A stretch of 33,289 nucleotides of DNA from Cryomorphaceae bacterium (GTDB lineage: Bacteria > Bacteroidota > Bacteroidia > Flavobacteriales > Schleiferiaceae), in assembly GCA_013205365.1 (NCBI GenBank), contig JABMNC010000044.1:1-33289 (forward strand), read 5' to 3'. A model generated the notes under the pieces. That model saw nothing but the letters and a program-made list of their open reading frames with translations, was not told the DNA's origin and searched no databases. The position numbers were made by a program, and so were the translations under genes. Within the stretch, counting starts at the first letter, position 1; every line of letters begins with the position of its first letter. This document shows, piece by piece, positions 1 through 6,158 of this stretch.

Positions 1-180
1 AAAAAACGCGTCGGGCGTTATGCTGTCTTGGTCCGACCAATGCGTCAGGGTTGCAGTTCCGCCCATGAAGGCACCCTCGTTGAGAATGTAGAGCCCCGTT
101 TGAAAGAAATTTGTAGTCTTATTGGGCTCACAGGACCAAAGTGCTATGGCAGAACCAATTAGTAGTAAGGTGCTTTTCAT
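1..180 (-). CDS. BtuG/YncE-like surface lipoprotein, N-terminal part only
   Basis: This gene is absent from the ORF track because it runs off the left edge. From the ATG at 178-180 the minus strand stays open for 60 codons to base 1. Residues 1-17 form a lipoprotein signal peptide (MKSTLLLIGSAIALWSC, Cys at 17), so the product should be lipid-anchored in the outer membrane. The next segment, GLYILNEGAFMGGTATLTHW, resembles the first blade of the YncE/DUF5074 beta-propellers of Bacteroidetes, which often read 'V..LNEG.....ASL..Y'. It lies 41 nt downstream of a BtuB-like receptor under a cobalamin riboswitch. In Bacteroides such a lipoprotein, BtuG, caps BtuB and captures vitamin B12, so I infer a B12-binding partner of the receptor. 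The reading frame and lipobox are seen directly; the family call rests on a short segment. Confidence 0.75.
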   Translation of the reverse strand, partial: MKSTLLLIGSAIALWSCEPNKTTNFFQTGLYILNEGAFMGGTATLTHWSDQDSITPDAFF

Positions 181-221
181 GTTTTTTGAATTTTAGGATT
201 AAAAGAAATGGAATACTTGGA

Positions 222-1988
222 TTATTTGGTAATGCTGGCTAAGGGACAGTGCCAGGTCAGGCTCAACTGACGGCCCGGTAAGGGGTAACCAAGCTGAAGG
301 TAAATTTGCTGGTTTGTTGCGTTGGTAAGGGCGAATTCGACCGAGGACCTTGGCCCCTTCCAGCGCAGGCTTGCATCGAGCTGAAACTGAGGACCGATCC
401 AGGTATCTCGACTGGAACTCCATGCGGTCGGGGTGGCTGACCTAAGGCGATTGAAGACCTCAAATTCCCACTTCTTGTGCTGGTACCTAAGCGGAATATT
501 AAGGGTGAACGGAGCCACATAGGGCATGCGCATTCCAGAATTATTGATGCTGTACACCCATTGCGCAGAAATTTGGCCCTGCCATGGTCCCCTTAGTAAG
601 GTGCTGTTAAGATTCATTCCAATGCGGCGAAGGGATTCAACATTGCGAGGCATCCAAATGGACCCTGTCGGTATCCAAAAGATGGCGTCTCGAAGAAGGC
701 CTGCGTAGCCCTCCATCGAGCCCATTCTATGGCTTGCTTTTGCGCGTGATTCCCAACCAAGTTCAGGCCGGAGTGCAGGATTCCCCCCAGGCGACCAGAA
801 GAGATCGTTAAGGGTGGGGAAGCGCTGGTGCCGGTGCAGTTTTACATTCCAGGATGCCTTTTGACCCAGCCCCTTGTGCTGAAGTTCTGCAAAGGGCAGC
901 AGGGTTCCCAGCTCGTCGCCCTGACGAAGCTGGCTTAAACCCCATGAATACCGGAGCATAGGTGCAACGAATCCCTCTCCGCGCAGCATTAATTGCATTC
1001 TTAGAATACTTGCTTCGGATTTATTAGGTCCTTCGGCCATGAGCCGATCCACGTCGAGCGAGCTTCGAAGCTGATGGCCTGAACGTCGGTAGCCCGATTG
1101 AATTCGAATTCCAAGGGTCTGAAATTTGTTACTGTCTTGAATCCCGCCAAATAAAGGATAATCGTAGGTCTGATTGGCCAAAACAGCGTGCTGCGTGCTG
1201 CTCCATTCCCAACGACGGGAGTTCCATTCCTGACGCTGAATCACCGTAGCGCGCAAATCCTGCTGCACTGCACCCAAACGCCGCGGCACATTGGCGGACT
1301 CTGGCAAGCCCTGCTTCAGCCAAACTGCGTAAAAATGAGTGGCCTGCTTAATTTGCCCGATCGAGGAACGCAGGGAACTGCGAAACTCCAAGCGCTCGGT
1401 GCCGGCACCAGTGCGCCAGTAGCGGTCGCCCAGGAAGTCACGGTAGCGGTAGCGATTGAGTCCGCGCCGAGCCGACAGTCCAAAATCTGCTGTTTTGCCC
1501 GGAATCCAAAGGTTTAAGCCGGCATTCCCAAGCGTAGATGATTCCAGCGAAAGGGACCCTAGGCTGTCGCTGCTTAAACGGATTCCGTCTGCACTGCGCT
1601 GCATGCTAAGCCCCGCGCTCGGCAGAAGCTGCAGGTCCATAATGCCCAAATCAGCGGCAGATAAGGCCATTCCCTCCCACTGAATCCAAGTATGGTTGGA
1701 GGGGAGTCCGTCTAAAGAAAGCCAGGCACTGCCAGTGGGGCCGGTCTGGCGTAGGTCGATTCCCGAACGCAGCAACGCCGCCGCCGACCAACCCATGGGT
1801 TTGGAGGGTATTTGAACGCTTGGCTTGGCTCCAGTTTGCCAGCGTCCGCCCAAAACCGACACTTCGGGTAGGGATGTTCCAATCAGGCTGTCGCTCAAAG
1901 GAGCGACCTGTGCACCGATCGACGCAAAGCATAGGGATACCGCTAAAAACCACGCAACCTTAAGGCCACGCTGGGAGCATAGATTCAT
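222..1988 (-). CDS. BtuB-like TonB-dependent outer membrane receptor (cobalamin uptake)
   Basis: This encodes a 588-residue outer-membrane receptor, close in size to E. coli BtuB. I chose the ATG at 1988 rather than the track start at 2015, which is a TTG, because 1988 begins a clean signal peptide ending in AVSLCFASIGAQ at about residue 27. It is followed by a TonB-box/plug start (SLPEVSVLGG). The plug is divergent, but the rest is rich in alternating aromatic beta-strand patterns. Near the C terminus GYPLPGRQLSLTW matches the last strand of BtuB-type receptors; the extra tail after it is unusual, since such barrels normally end in an aromatic residue. Substrate assignment comes from the cobalamin riboswitch immediately upstream and the BtuG-like lipoprotein downstream. 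Energy would come from TonB-ExbB-ExbD, not encoded here. Expression should be repressed when cobalamin is plentiful. Confidence 0.9.
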   Translation of the reverse strand: MNLCSQRGLKVAWFLAVSLCFASIGAQVAPLSDSLIGTSLPEVSVLGGRWQTGAKPSVQIPSKPMGWSAAALLRSGIDLRQTGPTGSAWLSLDGLPSNHTWIQWEGMALSAADLGIMDLQLLPSAGLSMQRSADGIRLSSDSLGSLSLESSTLGNAGLNLWIPGKTADFGLSARRGLNRYRYRDFLGDRYWRTGAGTERLEFRSSLRSSIGQIKQATHFYAVWLKQGLPESANVPRRLGAVQQDLRATVIQRQEWNSRRWEWSSTQHAVLANQTYDYPLFGGIQDSNKFQTLGIRIQSGYRRSGHQLRSSLDVDRLMAEGPNKSEASILRMQLMLRGEGFVAPMLRYSWGLSQLRQGDELGTLLPFAELQHKGLGQKASWNVKLHRHQRFPTLNDLFWSPGGNPALRPELGWESRAKASHRMGSMEGYAGLLRDAIFWIPTGSIWMPRNVESLRRIGMNLNSTLLRGPWQGQISAQWVYSINNSGMRMPYVAPFTLNIPLRYQHKKWEFEVFNRLRSATPTAWSSSRDTWIGPQFQLDASLRWKGPRSSVEFALTNATNQQIYLQLGYPLPGRQLSLTWHCPLASITK

Positions 1989-2025
1989 CTTCAGGCTGCA
2001 CTCTTCCCGGCGCAATCGGATTATC

Positions 2026-2199
2026 GTTCGAGGCAGGTCTTCTGGCTCATTCCCTCATACGCCCCCTTCCCGGTTTCCCAGTGGGTATCTGCGGCGCAGA
2101 GTTAGGTGGAATTTACAGCTGCGGGCACAGCTCCGGTATTGCACCGGATTCCCTTTTCAGCAAGCATCCTAAGTCGATCTCAGGGCTTGCACCACGAAC
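2026..2199 (-). promoter_or_regulatory. Cobalamin (B12) riboswitch
   Basis: On the minus strand this leader carries the hallmark elements of the cobalamin riboswitch core: GGTGCAAGCCC near the 5' side, then GGGAATCCGGTGCAATACCGG, GCTGTGCCCGCAGCTGTAA (the B12-box region), and GAGCCAGAAGACCTGCC at the 3' side. The outer P1 helix can be drawn between GTTCG (2195-2199) and CGAAC (2026-2030), which fixes the boundaries. About 37 nt separate P1 from the receptor ATG at 1988 and must hold the expression platform. I see no U-tract terminator there, so translational control is the simpler reading (inference). Confidence 0.97.
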
Positions 2200-2201
2200 A
2201 C

Positions 2202-3071
2202 TCAAAGGTAGTTGAAAAATTCCCTCGCCGCATTGTGCGCACTTTCAAGAGCCAGGGGTTTTATGCCGAAGGTGGCCCCGCGAGCCGTCGCGAATGTCAG
2301 CAGAGCCTCAGTGGGCAAATTGCCCACAAGTTCATTTTGGGCATAGGGGCATCCGCCCAGGCCAAGCAGCGCGGTATCAAAACGCCGAATACCCGAATCC
2401 CATGCCGCATCCAAAAGTCCGTTGCTTAAGGCATTGGCGGCAGGCATATGCAGGTGCAGTCCAAGTTCCGCAGTACCCGCCTCCTTGCGCACCGCGGATA
2501 CTACCGAGCGAATTCCCTTAGGACTGGCATTGCCCACGGTGTCGCTGATTGAGAGCACATGAGGATTAAATCGCTTCACCACCCGTGCGGTCCACTCGGC
2601 CACCAAGTCAATGCTGTGGGCCTCGCCATAGGGATTCCCAAAGGCCATAGAGAGGTAGACCACCAGCTGCTTGTCGCCCGCGTGCAGGCGATCCATCGAG
2701 GCGGACCAATCGTCTAAGGCATGCTCCTGGGAACGCTTGGTATTGCGAATTTGAAACTGCTCGCTCAGTGAAAAGGGAACGCCAACGGCGTCTACGGCCT
2801 CGTGAGCCAATGCAGCATCGATTCCTTGGCTGTTAGCAGCAATAACCAAAAACTTGTTAAGACCCTTGTCGGGAGCAAGTGCGTCAAGTACTTGAACCGA
2901 ATCAACCATTTGCGGAATTGCCTTGGGAGAAACAAAGCTCGCCAGGTCGAGGCAGTCAAACCCCACGGCCATTAGTCGGCGGAGGTAGGCAATCTTGTCT
3001 TCGGTGCGAAACACCGTTGCATAGCCCTGCATGGCGTCCCGCGGACACTCGATCCAAGTTATTGCTTCCAT
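2202..3071 (-). CDS. Hydroxymethylglutaryl-CoA lyase family protein
   Basis: This 289-residue protein belongs to the HMGL-like TIM-barrel family, which cleaves 3-hydroxy-3-methylglutaryl-CoA to acetyl-CoA and acetoacetate in leucine catabolism. Seen in the sequence: the N-terminal ECPRDAMQG motif with the Arg-Asp pair (standard form G-P-R-D-G-x-Q), SDTVGNASP in the middle, HLH as metal-ligand histidines, and the active-site cysteine loop GLGGCPYA followed by VGNLPTE. After HLH the canonical Asp-Thr is replaced by Met-Pro; as I recall, Bacteroidetes homologues commonly deviate here. The ATG at 3071 overlaps the end of pyrD by 13 nt, so the two are co-transcribed. A related acyl-CoA lyase specificity cannot be excluded. 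Confidence 0.87.
   Translation of the reverse strand: MEAITWIECPRDAMQGYATVFRTEDKIAYLRRLMAVGFDCLDLASFVSPKAIPQMVDSVQVLDALAPDKGLNKFLVIAANSQGIDAALAHEAVDAVGVPFSLSEQFQIRNTKRSQEHALDDWSASMDRLHAGDKQLVVYLSMAFGNPYGEAHSIDLVAEWTARVVKRFNPHVLSISDTVGNASPKGIRSVVSAVRKEAGTAELGLHLHMPAANALSNGLLDAAWDSGIRRFDTALLGLGGCPYAQNELVGNLPTEALLTFATARGATFGIKPLALESAHNAAREFFNYL
2203..2210 (-). promoter_or_regulatory. -7 promoter box for the B12 riboswitch transcript
   Basis: The minus strand reads TACCTTTG, an exact match to the Bacteroidetes -7 word TAnnTTTG, ending 3 nt before the P1 5' strand of the riboswitch. The box overlaps the stop codon of the upstream lyase gene. It places the transcript start at or just before the riboswitch's first helix. 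Confidence 0.75.
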
Positions 3072-4090
3072 GCCGGCGAAAGTTGGCGAACCATAGCGGG
3101 CCCGGCGTATACAAATCCTGAGTAAACCTGCACTAAATCCGCACCGGCATTGAGCTTATCGGTAACGTCTTGGGCCCGTCGAACCCCTCCAACGCCCACT
3201 ACCGAAGCACTTTGACCTACCGACTCGCGCACCCAGCCTACTACCTCGGTGGATCGTTTGGCTATTGGCGCACCACTAAGACCCCCTGCTCCAATGGCTT
3301 GAAGCCGGCCCTCTGGTGTGGAAAGGCCCGAGCGCCCGATGGAGGTATTGGTCGCAATAATGCCCTGAACCCCGCACTCCACGGCAAGAACAGCCGTGCG
3401 TTGAACGTGGTCCTTGTCGGAGTCTGGATCAATTTTAAGGGCCACGGGCTTGCCGCCCAAGCGCTTAGCTTCAGTGCAGACGGCAAGCAAGAGCTCGCGC
3501 ATGCTGCTGGCTGACTGCAAATCCCTCAGGCCAGGCGTATTGGGAGACGATACGTTGACGGCGATGTAGTCCACCTCTGCGTATAGGGCGTTTAAGGCCG
3601 CGAGGTAGTCTTCGGTTGCGCCTACGTTGGGGGTGGTTTTATTGCGGCCGATGTTGCCCCCGACAATGATGCTCTGGTGCCGAGAACTGCGAATTCGTGA
3701 AGCGGCAGCCTCAGCACCCATGTTATTGAAGCCCATGCGGTTAATGAGAGCCTCGTCTTCGGGCAGGCGAAACAAGCGAGGCTGCGGGTTACCTAGCTGG
3801 GCCCGCGGTGTCACCGTACCGATTTCGAGGTGGCTGAACCCGAGGGCCTCCCACGCTCTAAGCGCCACGGCGTTTTTGTCCATTCCCGCAGCAAGGCCCA
3901 GCGGATGCTTAAATTCTAAGCCCATAGCCTTTACTGGCGCCGAAGGAATACTTCCATAAGCGGCCCGGAGCGCTGCCGATGCCAATGCACTATTGGAGGC
4001 AAACTGGAGTCCGCCCATAATAAGATTGTGGGCCTGCTCGGGAGACAGCAGTTTGAATAAAAGGGGGCGCAGCAGAGCAGAATAAAGCAT
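3059..4090 (-). CDS. pyrD: Dihydroorotate dehydrogenase (quinone), class 2
   Basis: This is the FMN enzyme that oxidises dihydroorotate to orotate in pyrimidine synthesis and passes electrons to membrane quinone. Its 343 residues match class 2. The N-terminal amphipathic extension (MLYSALLRPLLFKLLSPEQAH) is the membrane-association element that defines the class. Further motifs are GLAAGMDKNA (about 65-74), GTVTPRAQLGNPQPRLFRL (91-109), NRMGFNN (118-123) and NVSSPNTPGLRDLQ with the catalytic serine near 181. The C-terminal phosphate-binding parts GGLSGAPI and VGVGGV are also present. It is the first gene of a minus-strand unit with the HMG-CoA-lyase-like gene and diverges from smpB across a 38-nt gap holding a promoter for each direction. 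Confidence 0.97.
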   Translation of the reverse strand: MLYSALLRPLLFKLLSPEQAHNLIMGGLQFASNSALASAALRAAYGSIPSAPVKAMGLEFKHPLGLAAGMDKNAVALRAWEALGFSHLEIGTVTPRAQLGNPQPRLFRLPEDEALINRMGFNNMGAEAAASRIRSSRHQSIIVGGNIGRNKTTPNVGATEDYLAALNALYAEVDYIAVNVSSPNTPGLRDLQSASSMRELLLAVCTEAKRLGGKPVALKIDPDSDKDHVQRTAVLAVECGVQGIIATNTSIGRSGLSTPEGRLQAIGAGGLSGAPIAKRSTEVVGWVRESVGQSASVVGVGGVRRAQDVTDKLNAGADLVQVYSGFVYAGPAMVRQLSPAWKQ

Positions 4091-4098
4091 GGAGTTTT

Positions 4099-4106
4099 CA
4101 AAGGTA
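4099..4106 (-). promoter_or_regulatory. -7 promoter box for pyrD
   Basis: TACCTTTG on the minus strand is an exact TAnnTTTG match, 8 nt upstream of the pyrD ATG. With initiation a few bases downstream, the leader would be only a few nucleotides long. Confidence 0.7.
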
Positions 4107-4116
4107 GCGCCGGGGT

Positions 4117-4124
4117 TAGATTTG
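4117..4124 (+). promoter_or_regulatory. -7 promoter box for smpB (near-leaderless)
   Basis: TAGATTTG on the plus strand is an exact TAnnTTTG match. Only four bases (CAGT) separate it from the smpB ATG, so transcription should begin at or within a base or two of the start codon. No ribosome binding site fits in that space. Confidence 0.7.
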
Positions 4125-4128
4125 CAGT

Positions 4129-4566
4129 ATGAATCCGGTCATTGTTAACAGACGGGCGCGCTTCGAATACGTTCTTGAGGAAGAGTTCACTGCCGGCTTG
4201 ATGCTGGCGGGAACCGAAGTCAAGGCCCTTCGAGACGGCAAGGCCAATCTGAGCGATGCCTACGCCTATGTTTCAGAAGCCGGCGAGGTTTGGATCAAAA
4301 ACCTCCACATTTCGGAATTTAAATTCGGAACCTACGCCAATCATGCTCCACTGCGCGAGCGCAAATTGCTTTTAAAGAAAAACGAGCTAAAAAAGATTCG
4401 CAAAGAATTGCAAAACAATGGATTGACCCTAATACCATTAAAGCTATACTTTACACCTAGAGGCTGGGCAAAACTCGATATCGCCCTGGCGCGAGGCAAG
4501 AAATTCTACGATAAAAGAGCCACCCTGAAAGAGCGCGACATCGATCGCGATGCGGCGCGGGAGTAG
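4129..4566 (+). CDS. smpB: SsrA-binding protein SmpB (trans-translation)
   Basis: SmpB binds tmRNA and delivers it to ribosomes stalled on truncated mRNAs. The 145-residue product has the family N terminus (NRRARFEYVLEEEFTAGLML), then AGTEVKALRDGKANLSDAYAY, an L-Y-F-T-P-x-G-W-A-K-L motif (KLYFTPRGWAKLDIALARGK) and the basic tail KFYDKRATLKERDIDRD. That tail probes the mRNA channel; here it ends shortly after DIDRDAARE, a little shorter than many relatives. It is a single-gene unit with its own promoter. Its stop codon directly abuts the stop of the opposing pcm gene (TAGCTA), leaving no intergenic sequence. The tmRNA gene itself is not in this window. Confidence 0.97.
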   Translation: MNPVIVNRRARFEYVLEEEFTAGLMLAGTEVKALRDGKANLSDAYAYVSEAGEVWIKNLHISEFKFGTYANHAPLRERKLLLKKNELKKIRKELQNNGLTLIPLKLYFTPRGWAKLDIALARGKKFYDKRATLKERDIDRDAARE

Positions 4567-5226
4567 CTATCGAGAAGACGAAACGTCCTTGAGCATCGGC
4601 ACAAAGCGAAAGCTGCCAAGATCTTCGTGAAGCCATTCACCGTCCTCACCCCGACGAACCTTGAGCATGCGCTGCTCGGACTCGACGGCTCCTATGGGCA
4701 CAATCAGCACGCCAGAGGGGCTTAATTGGTCGAGGAGTTCCTTGGGGAGCGCAGGTGCGGCGGCGGTAATTATAATGCCGTCAAAGGGAGCAAAGGCAGG
4801 CAAACCCTTGTAGCCGTCGCCAAACTTTTGATTCATGCGCTTGTAGCCAAGTTCCGCAAGCAATCGTTTGCTGAAGTCAAAGAGGGCCTTTTGGCGCTCT
4901 ATGGTATACACTCGATAGCCTAATTCCTCCAAAACAGCAGCCTGGTAGCCTGATCCGGTGCCAATTTCTAGGACCTTGGCTCCCGCCGCGAGCCCCAGGG
5001 CATTGGACTGAAAAGCTACCGTGTAGGGCTGCGAAATGGTTTGGCCTGAAGCAATGGGGAAGGCAACATCTTGGTAGGCAAACTCCTCAAAGGAACTCTC
5101 GAGGAATGCATGCCTAGGAACCCTCCCCATCGCCGCGAGAACAGTCTCGTTGTCTATGCCTTTGCTGCGCAAAATTGCGAGAAGCTGTAGGCGTTGGCCT
5201 TGATGTTTGGGCAGGTCGGGAGTCAC
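4567..5226 (-). CDS. pcm: Protein-L-isoaspartate O-methyltransferase
   Basis: This SAM-dependent enzyme methylates isoaspartyl residues to start repair of damaged proteins. Motifs seen are AYQDVAFPIASGQTISQPY (substrate region, conserved in PIMT), the SAM-binding VLEIGTGSGYQAAVLEELG, VYTIERQ, and the C-terminal VPIGA segment. The track start at 5241 is a TTG lying inside a likely -7 box. I prefer the GTG at 5226, giving 219 residues; homologues begin just before the KHQGQR-equivalent helix. Upstream of that GTG the minus strand reads TACTTTCG plus four bases, a one-mismatch version of the spacing seen at smpB and tsaD. The gene diverges from the lipoprotein at 5259. Confidence 0.93.
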   Translation of the reverse strand: MTPDLPKHQGQRLQLLAILRSKGIDNETVLAAMGRVPRHAFLESSFEEFAYQDVAFPIASGQTISQPYTVAFQSNALGLAAGAKVLEIGTGSGYQAAVLEELGYRVYTIERQKALFDFSKRLLAELGYKRMNQKFGDGYKGLPAFAPFDGIIITAAAPALPKELLDQLSPSGVLIVPIGAVESEQRMLKVRRGEDGEWLHEDLGSFRFVPMLKDVSSSR

Positions 5227-5244
5227 GGCCCGAAAGTACAACCT

Positions 5245-5252
5245 TACCTTTG
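5245..5252 (+). promoter_or_regulatory. -7 promoter box for the lipoprotein/sugar-transferase unit
   Basis: TACCTTTG is an exact TAnnTTTG match 6 nt before the ATG at 5259. It supports that ATG over the longer ORF-track start at 5175 and again implies a very short or absent leader. Confidence 0.7.
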
Positions 5253-5258
5253 GGGTCT

Positions 5259-6158
5259 ATGGGCACCGGTTCTCGAATTATCCACATCTTTTTAGCGGCT
5301 TGTGCCTTGACCCTAGTAGGAACGACGGCAAGCTGCGACCGCAATGAAGCTGCGCCCTGCGTTATTCTTGAAATTGACAGCCTTACCCTTGCTCCCGACC
5401 CGGCTCGCGGAACATCTAGTGCCCACATCCGCTCGGTATGGGTGGAGTCTGAAGGGAAAAACATTGGAGTCTTCCCCCTCCCTGCCAAAATCCCTTTGCC
5501 ACTTAGCAATCCTGCCTCCAAAGTGCGTATTTATCCGGGTGTCGAGGTAAATGGAATCAGCTCTTTTCAAGCGATTTATGAGTTTTATAAACCCTACGAA
5601 CGCGACCTAAACAGCAGCTTCGGCAGTACGGTTAAGTGGCCGCCTCTGGGCCCTGCCGTCTTGGAATACGAAACCTGGTCCAAGGTCGTTATTGTAGAGG
5701 ATTTTGAGTCCGCCGGAATTCAGCTCGCGCCCAGCCAGCGCAGCGATACGGTGTGGACCCTTACCTCCGCAGAACGATTCAACCCACCCCTTGGAGAAAG
5801 CAACAGTGCAAGCGGCATGATCATCCTAAGACCCGGACAGCAGATTTTTGAGGCCATTACTCAGCAGGCCTATGTTTTGCCCCGTGGCGGACAAAATGTT
5901 TATTTGGAATTCAACTACAAATCCACCATGCCCTTCAGCATGGGCGTAGTCGCCAACCAACCCGGCCAGACGACCCAGCAGTCTACGGTCACCTTTCGCG
6001 ATAAATCAGCGTGGGCCAAGGCCTACGTGAATTTGGTTACCGAGGTTTCTGGATTCCCTAGCGCCATTGACTACAACCTTTTTGTGGGTGCCGTCCGCAC
6101 GCGACCTGATAAGGCCGATACCCTTTGGCTCGACAACCTAAAGCTAGTGTACCGTTGA
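5259..6158 (+). CDS. Uncharacterised lipoprotein upstream of a sugar transferase
   Basis: I do not recognise a named family. The track ORF begins at 5175, but the ATG at 5259 follows a promoter box and starts a lipoprotein signal peptide (RIIHIFLAACALTLVGTTASC, Cys about 26), giving 299 residues. The mature part is rich in Thr, Ser and aromatic beta-strand segments. It contains paired phrases typical of extracellular beta-sandwich proteins, such as VYLEFNYKST and a closing DTLWLDNLKLVYR that is reminiscent of carbohydrate-binding-like jelly-roll folds. No enzyme motif is visible. Its stop codon overlaps the likely TTG start of the sugar transferase, so the two are translationally coupled, suggesting an envelope role linked to glycan synthesis (inference). 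It diverges from pcm. Confidence 0.8.
   Translation: MGTGSRIIHIFLAACALTLVGTTASCDRNEAAPCVILEIDSLTLAPDPARGTSSAHIRSVWVESEGKNIGVFPLPAKIPLPLSNPASKVRIYPGVEVNGISSFQAIYEFYKPYERDLNSSFGSTVKWPPLGPAVLEYETWSKVVIVEDFESAGIQLAPSQRSDTVWTLTSAERFNPPLGESNSASGMIILRPGQQIFEAITQQAYVLPRGGQNVYLEFNYKSTMPFSMGVVANQPGQTTQQSTVTFRDKSAWAKAYVNLVTEVSGFPSAIDYNLFVGAVRTRPDKADTLWLDNLKLVYR

Noticed and set aside
2430-2470. Met-Pro instead of Asp-Thr after the HLH metal site in the HMG-CoA-lyase-like protein
   Set aside because: From memory, Bacteroidetes homologues commonly deviate at this spot (for example HLHTTP), while the Arg-Asp pair, both His and the active Cys remain, so it looks like a clade feature and not damage.
5114-5521. 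135-aa and 85-aa minus-strand ORFs opposite the lipoprotein start
   Set aside because: They contradict the strong pcm/lipoprotein divergent arrangement and contain no recognisable protein features.
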